Source of the DNA: Amycolatopsis sp. CA-128772
Lineage (GTDB): Bacteria; Actinomycetota; Actinomycetes; Mycobacteriales; Pseudonocardiaceae
Assembly (NCBI RefSeq): GCF_002904295.1
Contig: NZ_PPHG01000042.1
Coordinates: 38,005 to 102,004 of the forward strand
Direction: 5' to 3'
DNA length: 64,000 bases
Each line of letters starts with the position of its first letter. Position 1 is the stretch's first letter. The notes beneath the pieces are model-generated. The model saw nothing but the letters and a program-made list of their open reading frames with translations, did no database searches and was not told where the DNA came from. Positions 18,488 to 27,053 of this stretch are shown here, in pieces. Made by a program: the position numbers and the translations under genes.

Positions 18488-19117
18488 CTACGGCACACTC
18501 CCGGGCTCCATCGTCCGTCCTTTCACGAGCCACGCGACGCCGAAGGCCTCCACGGCGACCGCTTCGAGCCACAGCGCCGGGTGCAGGGACGGCGTCAGGC
18601 CGAGGTACTTGGCCAGGGCGATCAGCACGAGACACGCGAGGATCACGCCGCCGCAGACGCGGTAGAGCGCGCCGAAGCGTCCGGGTTGCTCGCCGTCGTG
18701 GGGGAACAGGCGGAGGCAGAAGTAGGCGAGGGAGAGGAAGAACACGGCCGCGAAGGCGAGGTGCAGGACGCCCGAGGTCCGGTCCCACGCCGTGACGTCG
18801 TGGTCCGGGGTGGTGGGGAACAGCGCGAGCCCGATCGCGCCCAGCCCGGCCACCGTGCTGGCGATGTTGTCGATCGAGTCGTGGCCGTAGTAGGCCAGCA
18901 GGAACACGCCGGCCGCGCACATCGCGCCGACCAGGACGTCCCGCAGGTCCGTGTAGTAGTAGCTGCTGAGCGAGCCGGCGACGTCGCCGCCCTGGACGAG
19001 CTGCTTGCCGAGGATGAGGACGAACGGCAGCGCCAGGCCGATGAGCCCGATGGCGCGGCGGAGGAACAGGTACGAGTGGACGAGGGTGCTCTGCGGGGAT
19101 GTGGTCGCCGTGGTCAT
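18488..19117 (-). CDS. Seven-helix membrane protein, DUF998-like
   Basis: 209 residues with about seven hydrophobic helices. The signature SLSSYYYTDLRDVLVGAMCA, followed by a charged loop and AYYGHDSIDNIAS, places it with the DUF998-type integral membrane proteins often found in actinomycetes. Function unknown. It stands alone, with the fadAB control region downstream and a small inverted repeat just upstream of its start. ATG at 19115-19117 is the natural start. Confidence 0.75.
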   Translation of the reverse strand: MTTATTSPQSTLVHSYLFLRRAIGLIGLALPFVLILGKQLVQGGDVAGSLSSYYYTDLRDVLVGAMCAAGVFLLAYYGHDSIDNIASTVAGLGAIGLALFPTTPDHDVTAWDRTSGVLHLAFAAVFFLSLAYFCLRLFPHDGEQPGRFGALYRVCGGVILACLVLIALAKYLGLTPSLHPALWLEAVAVEAFGVAWLVKGRTMEPGSVP

Positions 19118-19132
19118 GGCCGCCTCCGGGGG

Positions 19133-19146
19133 TTCACTCAGGTGAA
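19133..19146. promoter_or_regulatory. Small inverted repeat upstream of the DUF998-like gene
   Basis: TTCAC and GTGAA arms four bases apart, 16-29 bases before the start codon. It could be an operator that would block initiation, but it is short and may be chance. Confidence 0.3.
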
Positions 19147-19177
19147 TCGGCCTGGAGGTGCCCCGGGGTGAGGCTTG

Positions 19178-20407
19178 TTATCGCGGAGTTGCCCAAGTTC
19201 TCAGCTGATCGTTACGGAGTTCGGCGAAGGTGCCTTCGCGGTGGGCGATGGGCGCGAAGCCCTCGAGGAGCCCGATGCGGGCGCCTTCGGCGGGGTCCCA
19301 GACCCCGAGCCCGGCTTCGGCGGCGACGTACAACAGGCCGTCGTGGGCCCACATCCGCCCCTTCGGGCCGGCGAAGGACCCGATGTGGTGCCCGGTCGTG
19401 GCGTCGCGCAGTTCGATGCCGTCGAGCAGGGGTACCCCGATGCCTTGCAACGCCACGGTGTTCTCGTTCAGCCAGGCCATCGGGGTGTCCCAGGCGGCGC
19501 CGCGGTCGACGAGGTGGCGTCCGTGTTCGGGGGCGTGCCGGTCGCCCGCGAGCCACGCCGCGCAGTCGATGACCAGCGGGATGCCGACCGGGTGCCAGGC
19601 CCAGCCGTCGGTGAGCAGTGAACGGCCGGACGGGCTGGGCAGCATGGCGCCGAAGCAGTAGCCGAGGTAGTGCTCGGGGTTGTCCTCGCGGGTGGTGGAG
19701 CGCTCGGTCAGCAGGCGACCGGTGGCCGCCTCGAACACGTCGAGCCGGTTCGAGTCGGTGGCCGCGACGAACCTGTCCCCGTCGAGGAAGGCGAACGGGA
19801 AACGGGTCCATTCGTTGTCGTCCCAGTCCCGGTCGAGGTCGAGCACGGTGACCCACTCCGCCAGGTCGACGACGGTGCCGTACTGCCCGTAGTCCGAGAC
19901 GATCGCCGCGAACCGCCCGTCGTCCGGGACGTGCAGTACGGGGCCGCGTGGCCGGTCCGGCCCGTCGTTCCGCTCGACGTCACGCTCCTCGGGCAGCACG
20001 ACCGGCCCGAGGAGCCACTGGTCCTCGTCGTCGATCCGGACGAAACCCGCTTCGGTGAGTGCGAGCCAGCCCTCCGGGTGAGGAGCGAGACACCGGTCGT
20101 TCAGCGGGCGCACCGGGCAGGGCCGCGTCGCCCAGGCCCCGGCGAGTTCCCGGTCGCGCAGCAGGATCTCGGGCGCGCCGCGCCAGCCGAGGTGCGCCAG
20201 TACCTCGGTGCAGTCGAAGCAGCCGACACAGGCGTCGATCAGCTCCGGAGCCGGGAGCTCGGCGCAGGGGCCGCACAGCAGGTCGAAGCGGGTGGCCACC
20301 CCGGTGAGCACGCGGAAGCACCCGGGTCCGTCGCCGGTGGTGAGGTGGGCGCAGACACGCGCCCCGGCGGCCGGTGCGGGATGGCCGCACGGAACAACTT
20401 TCACCAC
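19178..20407 (-). CDS. Orphan protein with N-terminal cysteine cluster and propeller-like body
   Basis: 409 residues, not assigned to a known enzyme. The first 65 residues hold seven to eight Cys (including CGPC, CVGCFDC), which looks like one or two zinc sites. The rest is built of repeated short beta segments with Trp/Asp motifs (WVTVLDLDRDWDD, RFVAATDSNRLDVFEAATG, ELRDATTGHHIGSF, GLGVWDPAEGARI) like a WD-type beta-propeller. GTG start. It begins 28 bases after allophanate hydrolase on the same strand, so it may be the last gene of that operon. Confidence 0.65.
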   Translation of the reverse strand: MVKVVPCGHPAPAAGARVCAHLTTGDGPGCFRVLTGVATRFDLLCGPCAELPAPELIDACVGCFDCTEVLAHLGWRGAPEILLRDRELAGAWATRPCPVRPLNDRCLAPHPEGWLALTEAGFVRIDDEDQWLLGPVVLPEERDVERNDGPDRPRGPVLHVPDDGRFAAIVSDYGQYGTVVDLAEWVTVLDLDRDWDDNEWTRFPFAFLDGDRFVAATDSNRLDVFEAATGRLLTERSTTREDNPEHYLGYCFGAMLPSPSGRSLLTDGWAWHPVGIPLVIDCAAWLAGDRHAPEHGRHLVDRGAAWDTPMAWLNENTVALQGIGVPLLDGIELRDATTGHHIGSFAGPKGRMWAHDGLLYVAAEAGLGVWDPAEGARIGLLEGFAPIAHREGTFAELRNDQLRTWATPR

Positions 20408-20435
20408 CTCGGTGTCGACCGGCGCCGCAACCGAT

Positions 20436-22034
20436 TCACCCGACGCCGAGGTGGGCCAGCCAGCCGCCCTTGGCCGAGATGTCCTCCGCTCCCTCCGTCG
20501 CCTCCGGCTCGCACAGGAAACCCGGCACTCGCGTGCCGTCCGCCAGTTCCAGTTTGCCGATGGCCAGGGGAGCCGGGACTCCGGCCACGAATTCGCCGAA
20601 ACCGCGCGCCGGCAGTTCCCAGACTTCGGCGGCCACCGACACCCCTCCGGACGCCACCCGCACCAGGCCCGGCTTCGGCGGCACGGTGTCCAGCGCGTAC
20701 AGCCGGTACGCGGCCGCCGTCGACACCGGCGCCACGAACCGGCCGCCGCGGGAGGTCAGCTCGTGGTTGAGCGGCTGACCTCGCAGGTGCGCGCCCACCA
20801 CCACGATCGGGATGTTTTCGCGCCGCAGGCCGGCCAGGGCCGCCAGCTTGAGGTCGTCGTGCGGGGCGCCCAGGAACATCACGCCGAACGGGCGCCCGGC
20901 CACCGAGCCCGCCGGGACCGCCAAAGCCGAGAGCCCGAACAGGTTGGTGGCGTTGGTGAACCGGCCCAGCCGCGCGTTCACCGCGACCGGGTCGGCCGCG
21001 ACTTCGGCGAGCGTGGGGTGCTCGGTCGTCGTCGGGACCAGCAGCGCGTCGACGCCGGCCAGCGTGGCGAGCGCCTCCGCCCGCAGGGCCGCCAGGGTCG
21101 CCTGGTCGGCGAACAGCCGGTGCGCGGGGATGTCGCGGGCCGGGCCGATGATCGAGCGCACGACCGGGTCGACGGCGTCCGGGTGGGCGTCGATGAACTC
21201 GCCGACCGCGGTGTACCGCTCCGCGACGAACGCGCCGCCGTACAACAGCTGCGCCGCCTCCAGGAACGCCGAGATGTCCACAGTGGTCACTTCGGCGCCC
21301 GCGGCCGCGTATTCCGCGACGGCCACTTCGAACGCTTCGGCCCAGCCCGGAGCCAAGGGACCCAGCTCGGAAGGCACGCCGAGGCGGAACCGTCCCGTGT
21401 GGACCTGCGCCGGTTCGGCCAGGCAGGTCAGCGCGAACGACGCCTCTTCCACCGTCCGCGCGAACAGCGTCACGCAGTCGATGCTGGCGCACGCCGGGAC
21501 GACACCCTCGGTGGGCAGGAGGCCCGGGGTCGGCTTGAGGCCGACGATCCCGTTGAACGCCGCCGGCACCCGGCCCGACCCCGCGGTGTCCGTGCCCAGC
21601 GCGAGGTCCACGAGGCCGAGCGCGACCGCCACCGCGGACCCCGAGCTGGAGCCGCCGGAGACGTACGCCGGATCGACGGCGTTGCGCACCGCGCCGTACG
21701 GGCTGCGCGTGCCCACCAGGCCGGTCGCGAACTGGTCCAGGTTGGTCGTGCCGAGCACCAGTGCGCCGGCCGCCCGCAGCCGCGCGACCACCGGCGCGTC
21801 GGCCTCCGGCTTGTACGCGTAGTCCGGGCAACCCGCCGTCGTCGGCAGCCCCGCGACGTCGATATTGCCCTTGACCGCCACCAGCTTCCCGTACAGCGGC
21901 CGCCCGCGTTCCGCCAGGGCCGCCGCCTCGGCCAGGACGTCGGCCTCCGGCCGGAGGCCGATCCAGATCTCCGGCCGGTCCACCCGCTCGATGCGCCGGT
22001 ACGCGGCCCGCACCCGCTCTTCGACGGCGCTCAT
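20436..22034 (-). CDS. atzF: Allophanate hydrolase
   Basis: 532 residues. Amidase-signature domain over the first about 420 residues with the Ser-cisSer-Lys triad: Lys in GKLVAVKGNIDV, and the GGSSSGSAVAVALGLV serine loop followed by GTDTAGSGRVPAA. A C-terminal domain typical of AtzF follows (AAYRLYALDTVPPKPGL onward, ending in AKGGWLAHLG). It hydrolyses allophanate to two ammonia and two bicarbonate. Its ATG overlaps the stop of the carboxylase gene (ATGA), so the two products are made together, as for all urea amidolyase systems. Confidence 0.95.
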   Translation of the reverse strand: MSAVEERVRAAYRRIERVDRPEIWIGLRPEADVLAEAAALAERGRPLYGKLVAVKGNIDVAGLPTTAGCPDYAYKPEADAPVVARLRAAGALVLGTTNLDQFATGLVGTRSPYGAVRNAVDPAYVSGGSSSGSAVAVALGLVDLALGTDTAGSGRVPAAFNGIVGLKPTPGLLPTEGVVPACASIDCVTLFARTVEEASFALTCLAEPAQVHTGRFRLGVPSELGPLAPGWAEAFEVAVAEYAAAGAEVTTVDISAFLEAAQLLYGGAFVAERYTAVGEFIDAHPDAVDPVVRSIIGPARDIPAHRLFADQATLAALRAEALATLAGVDALLVPTTTEHPTLAEVAADPVAVNARLGRFTNATNLFGLSALAVPAGSVAGRPFGVMFLGAPHDDLKLAALAGLRRENIPIVVVGAHLRGQPLNHELTSRGGRFVAPVSTAAAYRLYALDTVPPKPGLVRVASGGVSVAAEVWELPARGFGEFVAGVPAPLAIGKLELADGTRVPGFLCEPEATEGAEDISAKGGWLAHLGVG

Positions 22035-25000
22035 CCCAGCACCATGAGCGGGGTTCCGGGCGCCACCTGGTCGCCGGGGGACACCAGCACCTCGACCACC
22101 TCACCGCTCGCCGGCGCGGGGATCCGCGCCTCCGTCTTCATCGCTTCCAGCGTCACGAGCGACTGCGCGTGCTCGACGTGCTCGCCCGCGGTGACGTCGA
22201 TCCGCCACACCGTCGCCGCGAACGGCGCCTCCACGACGTGGCCGCCCGGCGGCGCCTCGACCCGCGCCGGCGGCCGGGTGACCGGCTCCGGTTTCGGGTC
22301 GAACTCGCCCGCCGCGGCCCACGCCCGCCGTTCCGCCTCGAACGCCGCCGCCTGCGTCGCCCGGAACCCGGCGATGCTCTCGGCGTTGTCCGCGAGGAAC
22401 TTCTCGTGGTCCGCCAAGGCGAAGGAGCCGTCCGTGGCGTCGAGGGCGAGCTGCCCGGACGCGCTCTGCGCCCGCAGGTCCAGGAGTTCCTCCGCCGACA
22501 CCGGGTACCAGGAGATCCGGTCGAAGAACCGCAGGTTCCACGGCCGGTCGCCGCCGCGCCAGCTGTTCCACACCTGCGTGGTCCGCCCGACGAACTGGTA
22601 GCCGCCCGGGCCTTCCATGCCGTAGATGCAGAGGTAGGCGCCGCCGATGCCGACGGAGTTCTCCGCCGTCCAGGTCCGCGCCGGGTTGTACTTCGTCGTC
22701 ACCAGGCGGTGGCGCGGGTCCAGCGGCGTCGCCACCGGCGCGCCGAGGTAGACGTCGCCGAGGCCGAGCACGAGGTACTCCGCGTCGAACACCGTCCGGT
22801 AGACGTCGTCCACACTGGACAGTCCGTTGACACGCCGGATGAACTCGATGTTCCACGGGCACCACGGCGCGTCGTCGCGGACACCGGTCATGTACCGCTC
22901 GATCGCCTCGCGCGTGGCCGGGTCGTCCCACGACAGCGGCAGCCGCACGCGGCGGCTCGGCACCACGAGGTCGTGCGTCGGCGGCAGGTCCCGCTCCAGC
23001 TCGCGCACCAGCCCGAGCGCCTTGCCGACCGGCAGCGCGTCCGGGTCGACGTGCACCTGCAGCGACCGGATGCCCGGGGTCAGGTCCACGATCCCCGGCA
23101 CCCCCTCGGCCGCCAGCCGTTCGGCCAGCGCGTGCACCCGCATCCGCAGGGCCAGGTCGAGCTTCATCTCGCCGTACTCGATCAGCAGGTTGTCGTCCCC
23201 GCTGCGGCGATAGGTGACCGACGGCTCGCCCGAAGGTTTCACACTGTCCGAAGCGGACAGTCGCGCGAGGACTCCGCCGTCGTCGCGCGCGGGCCGGCTC
23301 GGCTCGACCGCCGACGCCGGCCGCGTCCGCAGCGCCGCCGCGTGGTCGGCGCCGATCGGCACGAACCGCACGGTGTCGCCCGGCCGCAGCTGCCCGAGCT
23401 TCCAGCGCTCGCCGGTGGCGACCGTCGCCGGGCAGACGAACCCGCCCAGGCTGGGGCCGTCCGGTCCGAGCAGGATCGGCAGGTCGCCGGTGTAGTCGAC
23501 GGCGCCGACCGCGTACGGCGTGTCGTGGATGTTCGACGGGTGCAGGCCCGCTTCGCCGCCGTCCGGCCGGGCCCACCCGGGCCGCGGCCCGACGAGCCGG
23601 ACCCCGGTGCGCGCCGAGTTGAAGTGCACCTGCCAGTCCGTGGCGTAGAACGTGTCGACGTCTTCGGGGGTGAAGAACTCCGGGGCCGCGTGCGGCCCTT
23701 CGAGGGCACCGATCGTCCAGTGTGGAGCGAACACCGGGCGGTCGGCCTGGCCGACCGGCCCGACGACCGGGTCCGCGGGCGCCGGCCCGGGCCGCAGGAC
23801 GTCGCCGGCGGCCAGCGCGCGGCCGCCGTGCCCGCCGAACTTGCCCAGCGTGAACGTCGCCGCGCTGCCGAGGAACGCCGGGACGTCGACGCCGCCGCGG
23901 ACCAGCACGTAGCTGCGCAGCCCGGCCGTGCACGCCCGGACGTCGAGCGTCGCCCCGGCCGGAACCTCGACGGGGGTCCACAACGGAACCTCGGTGCGGT
24001 CGACCAGGACGGCCGTGGGCGCGCCCGTGACGCACACCTCGGTGGCGTGGGAGAACCGCAGCGCGACGCCGTCCACAGTGCACTCCAGGCCGGGCGCGCC
24101 CTCGGGGTTGCCGAGGGCGAGGTTGCCCAGCCGCAGCGAAAGTTCGTCCATCGGGCCGCTCGGCGGCACCCCGACGTGCCAGAACCCGGTGCGGCCCGGC
24201 CAGTCCTGCACGGTCGTCATGGTCCCGCCGCGGACGACGTCGACCCGCGGCTCCCCGTCTTCGATGGTGTCCAGCGTGGACGTGTCGTGGCCGGCGGCAC
24301 CGAAGGCCGCGTCGACGGCTACCGCGCGCAGCTGGCCCAGGTTGGTCTGGACGCCGTCGAACCGCGTCCCGGAGAGAGCCTTCCGCAGGTTCTCCAGCGC
24401 CTCGGCGCGGTCCGCGCCGGTGCTGATCACCTTGGCCAGCAACGGGTCGTAGTGCGTGGTGACGGCCGTGCCCGGCTCGACCCAGGTGTCGACCCGGGTG
24501 TCCGGGGGCAGCGTGACCCGGGTGACGAGGCCCGCGCTGGGCCGGTGCCCGGCGCCCGGGTCCTCGGCGTACACGCGCGCCTCGACGGCGTGCCCGCGCG
24601 GAACCGGGACCGCGCGGAACATCCCGCGGTCGCCCTGGGCGAGCCGCAGCATCCAGGCCACCAGGTCGACACCGTAGACCGCCTCGGTCACCGGGTGCTC
24701 GACCTGCAGGCGGGTGTTGACCTCGAGGAACGCCGCTTCACCGCGTTCGGGGTCGTAGACGTATTCGACCGTGCCCGCCGAGCGGTACCGGACCGACGAG
24801 CAGAGCGCGACGGCGGACTCGACCAGGTGCTTCCGGACGTCCTCGGGCAGCTCCGGCGCCGGGCACTCCTCGACGACCTTCTGGTTGCGCCGCTGCAGCG
24901 AGCAGTCGCGCGTGCCGAGGGCCAGTACCTCGCCGAAGCCGTCGCCGAACACCTGGACCTCGACGTGCCGCGCGCGGGTCACCAGGCGTTCGAGGAAGAC

Positions 25001-25579
25001 CCCGGCGCTCGCGAAGCTCTTGGCCGCGACGCTGCGCACGGTGTCCCAGGCGGCGCGCAGCTCGGCCGGCGACGCGCAGGCGCGCATCCCGATCCCGCCT
25101 CCGCCGCCGGTCGCCTTGAGCATCACCGGGTAGCCGATGTCCTCCGCGCGTGCCAGTGCTTCGTCCACATCGGACAGCAGGCCGGTGCCGGCCAGCAGCG
25201 GAACGCCCGCCGCGATCGCGGCCTCGCGCGCGGTGTGCTTGCTGCCGAACACCTCGAGGTGCGCGGGGGACGGCCCGGCGAACGCGATCCCGGCGTCTTC
25301 GCAGGCTCGTGCGAACGCCGCGTCTTCCGAAAGGAAGCCGTAGCCGGGGTGGACCGCGTCGCAGCTGGTGTCGAGCGCGGCCTGGACGATCGCCTCGGCC
25401 CGCAGGTAGCTTTCCGCCGCGGGTGCCGGGCCGAGCCGGACGGCCCGGCCGGCGAGCCGCACGTGCGGGGCGAGGCGGTCGGCGTCGGAGTACACGGCGA
25501 CGGTTTCGAGACCCAGTTCCCCGGCGCTGCGCAGGATCCGGACCGCGATCTCGCCGCGGTTGGCGACGAGCAGCCTCAC
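22031..25579 (-). CDS. Biotin-dependent urea/guanidine carboxylase
   Basis: 1182 residues in the urea carboxylase order: biotin carboxylase domain (MRLLVANRGEIAVRILRSA, KATGGGGGIGMR, ATP grasp, then FLEVNTRLQVEHPVTE), followed by the KipA/KipI-like carboxyltransferase halves (GPDGPSLGGFVCPATV; GSNGEMK-like region replaced by PSVTYRRSGDDNLLIEYG) and a C-terminal biotinyl domain whose LEAMKTE carries the biotin Lys. ATP-dependent carboxylation of urea gives allophanate; of guanidine gives carboxyguanidine. The two DUF1989 genes upstream favour guanidine. GTG start overlapping the previous stop. Confidence 0.92.
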   Translation of the reverse strand: MRLLVANRGEIAVRILRSAGELGLETVAVYSDADRLAPHVRLAGRAVRLGPAPAAESYLRAEAIVQAALDTSCDAVHPGYGFLSEDAAFARACEDAGIAFAGPSPAHLEVFGSKHTAREAAIAAGVPLLAGTGLLSDVDEALARAEDIGYPVMLKATGGGGGIGMRACASPAELRAAWDTVRSVAAKSFASAGVFLERLVTRARHVEVQVFGDGFGEVLALGTRDCSLQRRNQKVVEECPAPELPEDVRKHLVESAVALCSSVRYRSAGTVEYVYDPERGEAAFLEVNTRLQVEHPVTEAVYGVDLVAWMLRLAQGDRGMFRAVPVPRGHAVEARVYAEDPGAGHRPSAGLVTRVTLPPDTRVDTWVEPGTAVTTHYDPLLAKVISTGADRAEALENLRKALSGTRFDGVQTNLGQLRAVAVDAAFGAAGHDTSTLDTIEDGEPRVDVVRGGTMTTVQDWPGRTGFWHVGVPPSGPMDELSLRLGNLALGNPEGAPGLECTVDGVALRFSHATEVCVTGAPTAVLVDRTEVPLWTPVEVPAGATLDVRACTAGLRSYVLVRGGVDVPAFLGSAATFTLGKFGGHGGRALAAGDVLRPGPAPADPVVGPVGQADRPVFAPHWTIGALEGPHAAPEFFTPEDVDTFYATDWQVHFNSARTGVRLVGPRPGWARPDGGEAGLHPSNIHDTPYAVGAVDYTGDLPILLGPDGPSLGGFVCPATVATGERWKLGQLRPGDTVRFVPIGADHAAALRTRPASAVEPSRPARDDGGVLARLSASDSVKPSGEPSVTYRRSGDDNLLIEYGEMKLDLALRMRVHALAERLAAEGVPGIVDLTPGIRSLQVHVDPDALPVGKALGLVRELERDLPPTHDLVVPSRRVRLPLSWDDPATREAIERYMTGVRDDAPWCPWNIEFIRRVNGLSSVDDVYRTVFDAEYLVLGLGDVYLGAPVATPLDPRHRLVTTKYNPARTWTAENSVGIGGAYLCIYGMEGPGGYQFVGRTTQVWNSWRGGDRPWNLRFFDRISWYPVSAEELLDLRAQSASGQLALDATDGSFALADHEKFLADNAESIAGFRATQAAAFEAERRAWAAAGEFDPKPEPVTRPPARVEAPPGGHVVEAPFAATVWRIDVTAGEHVEHAQSLVTLEAMKTEARIPAPASGEVVEVLVSPGDQVAPGTPLMVLG

Positions 25580-26211
25580 TCGCCGCCTCCCGGGGAGGTG
25601 ACGACCATCCGCACCGGCGTCGGGTCGAACCCGTTGCAGGGGTTGTTGAGCTGCGGGCAGTTCGAGACGAGCACCAGCACGTCGGTCTCCGCGCGCAGCC
25701 GGACTTCCAGGCCCGGCGCGGAAATGCCGTCGACGATGCCGAGGGTGCCGTCCGCTTCGACCGGCACGTTCATGTACCAGTTGACGTTGCTGACCAGATC
25801 ACGCTTGCCCAGCCCCCACTTGGCGCCCTCGATGAGGAAGTTCTCGACGCAGGCGTGCTGATAGCGCGTGTGCTGGCCGTAGCGGAGGCTGTTGGATTCC
25901 TTGCTGCACGCGCCGCCGAGCGTGTCGTGGCGGCCGCAGGTGTCGGCGACGACGGTCAGCAGGGGCGCGCCTTCCTGCGTGCGCAGGACGCTGCCGGTGG
26001 TCAGGAAGATGTTGCCCTGCGCGGCGATCGTCGCCGCCGCGCTGTAGCGCTTGGCCGTGTCGGCCGCGTCGTAGCAGAGGAAGTCGACGGCCTGGTTGCC
26101 GCCCAAGTCGATGATCGTCAGCTCCTGGCCGCGCTTCAGCACCGTGGAGAACGGTGCCCGCGCCGGGACGTCGTAGCTGATTTCCAGCTCGGTTTCGTAC
26201 GCCGTGCTCAT
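25576..26211 (-). CDS. DUF1989 protein, urea carboxylase-associated family 2 (carboxyguanidine deiminase subunit candidate)
   Basis: 211 residues. DUF1989 core with FSTVLKRGQELTIIDLGGNQ, VDFLCYDAADTAKRYSA, the Cys/His pair in ADTCGRHDTLGGACSKESNS and the end SNCPQLNNPCNGFDPTPVR, which is diagnostic of the second urea-carboxylase-associated protein. Paired DUF1989 proteins next to such carboxylases have been shown to form carboxyguanidine deiminase (CgdAB), converting carboxyguanidine to allophanate. ATG at 26209-26211 inside the stop of the preceding gene, and its own stop overlaps the carboxylase start: a fully coupled unit. Confidence 0.88.
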   Translation of the reverse strand: MSTAYETELEISYDVPARAPFSTVLKRGQELTIIDLGGNQAVDFLCYDAADTAKRYSAAATIAAQGNIFLTTGSVLRTQEGAPLLTVVADTCGRHDTLGGACSKESNSLRYGQHTRYQHACVENFLIEGAKWGLGKRDLVSNVNWYMNVPVEADGTLGIVDGISAPGLEVRLRAETDVLVLVSNCPQLNNPCNGFDPTPVRMVVTSPGGGE

Positions 26212-27041
26212 GCGATCCCCCGGGCGGTGAGGTAGTCGGCGGTGTTCTCGAACGCGCGCTGCGCCTCCGGCGTGTGGGTCCATTCCGGACTGTCCGGGGT
26301 GGTCGGCCGGTCGCGCCAGGCGAGGACTTCGAGCCGGGACATGGTGTGCTCCGGACGCGGGTCGACGGGGTGGGCGACGTTGGCGAGCAGCACGATCGAC
26401 GGGAGTTCGATCCGCAGGTCGACGCTGCGCCCCGGGCCCGCGGACCCGGTGAACTCCAGCCCGCCTTCGGGCTGGACCCGCACACCCTGGAAGAACGACA
26501 GGCTCGGCGGCAGGTCGCGCGGTCCCAGCCCGTTCTTGGCCGCCGCCAGGGTGAACAGCGCCAGCCCGGCGGGGGAGGGGCCGTGCGGGGAACCGTCGCC
26601 GTAGCGCACGGTGTTGCCGTCCACAGTGGACGTCCCGCAGAGGGCGTCGTGCCGCCCGCTGGAATCCGCGACGATCGTGGCCAGCACCCGCGCCTGGTCC
26701 GAAAGCAGCGCCACCGACTCGCCGAGGTAGGCGTTCCACTGCACCTTGACCGTGTCGGCGACGTTGAGCCGCTCCCACGGCGCCCCGGCGTTGAACAGCA
26801 GCAGGTGGGCGCAGGCGTCGCCGTCCACGTCGGTCAGCCGCAGCCGCGTGCCCCGGGCCAGCACCTTGTGCGTGTACCCGCCGCCGGCCACGGTCTCGGC
26901 CCAGGTCAGCGCCTCGGGGGCGACCTCGGGTGGCGGTGCCGGCCAGTTGTTCGCCGGAATCGTCGGCATCGTGTCGACCACGGTGCCGGCTTGCGCGCGG
27001 GCGTGGTCGCGCGCTCCGTAGGTCGTCGCGGTGGTGCTCAT
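26208..27041 (-). CDS. DUF1989 protein, urea carboxylase-associated family 1 (carboxyguanidine deiminase subunit candidate)
   Basis: 277 residues. DUF1989 fold with YTHKVLARGTRLRLTDVDGD, CAHLLLFNAGAPWERLNVAD, VADSSGRHDALCGTSTVDGN and FFQGVRVQPEGGLEFTGSAG. It carries a longer N-terminal extension than its partner, as usual for family 1. Predicted to pair with the next gene product as the two-subunit carboxyguanidine deiminase; in older annotation it is simply 'urea amidolyase associated protein'. GAGAGAGGACGACC before the ATG gives a good ribosome site, and the gene follows the broken permease by 12 bases. Confidence 0.88.
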   Translation of the reverse strand: MSTTATTYGARDHARAQAGTVVDTMPTIPANNWPAPPPEVAPEALTWAETVAGGGYTHKVLARGTRLRLTDVDGDACAHLLLFNAGAPWERLNVADTVKVQWNAYLGESVALLSDQARVLATIVADSSGRHDALCGTSTVDGNTVRYGDGSPHGPSPAGLALFTLAAAKNGLGPRDLPPSLSFFQGVRVQPEGGLEFTGSAGPGRSVDLRIELPSIVLLANVAHPVDPRPEHTMSRLEVLAWRDRPTTPDSPEWTHTPEAQRAFENTADYLTARGIA

Positions 27042-27053
27042 GGTCGTCCTCTC

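Noticed and set aside
22169..25861. 1230-codon plus-strand frame opposite the carboxylase
   Set aside because: Low-complexity Arg/Gly/Val/Asp sequence with no motif, exactly covering a well-supported minus-strand gene.
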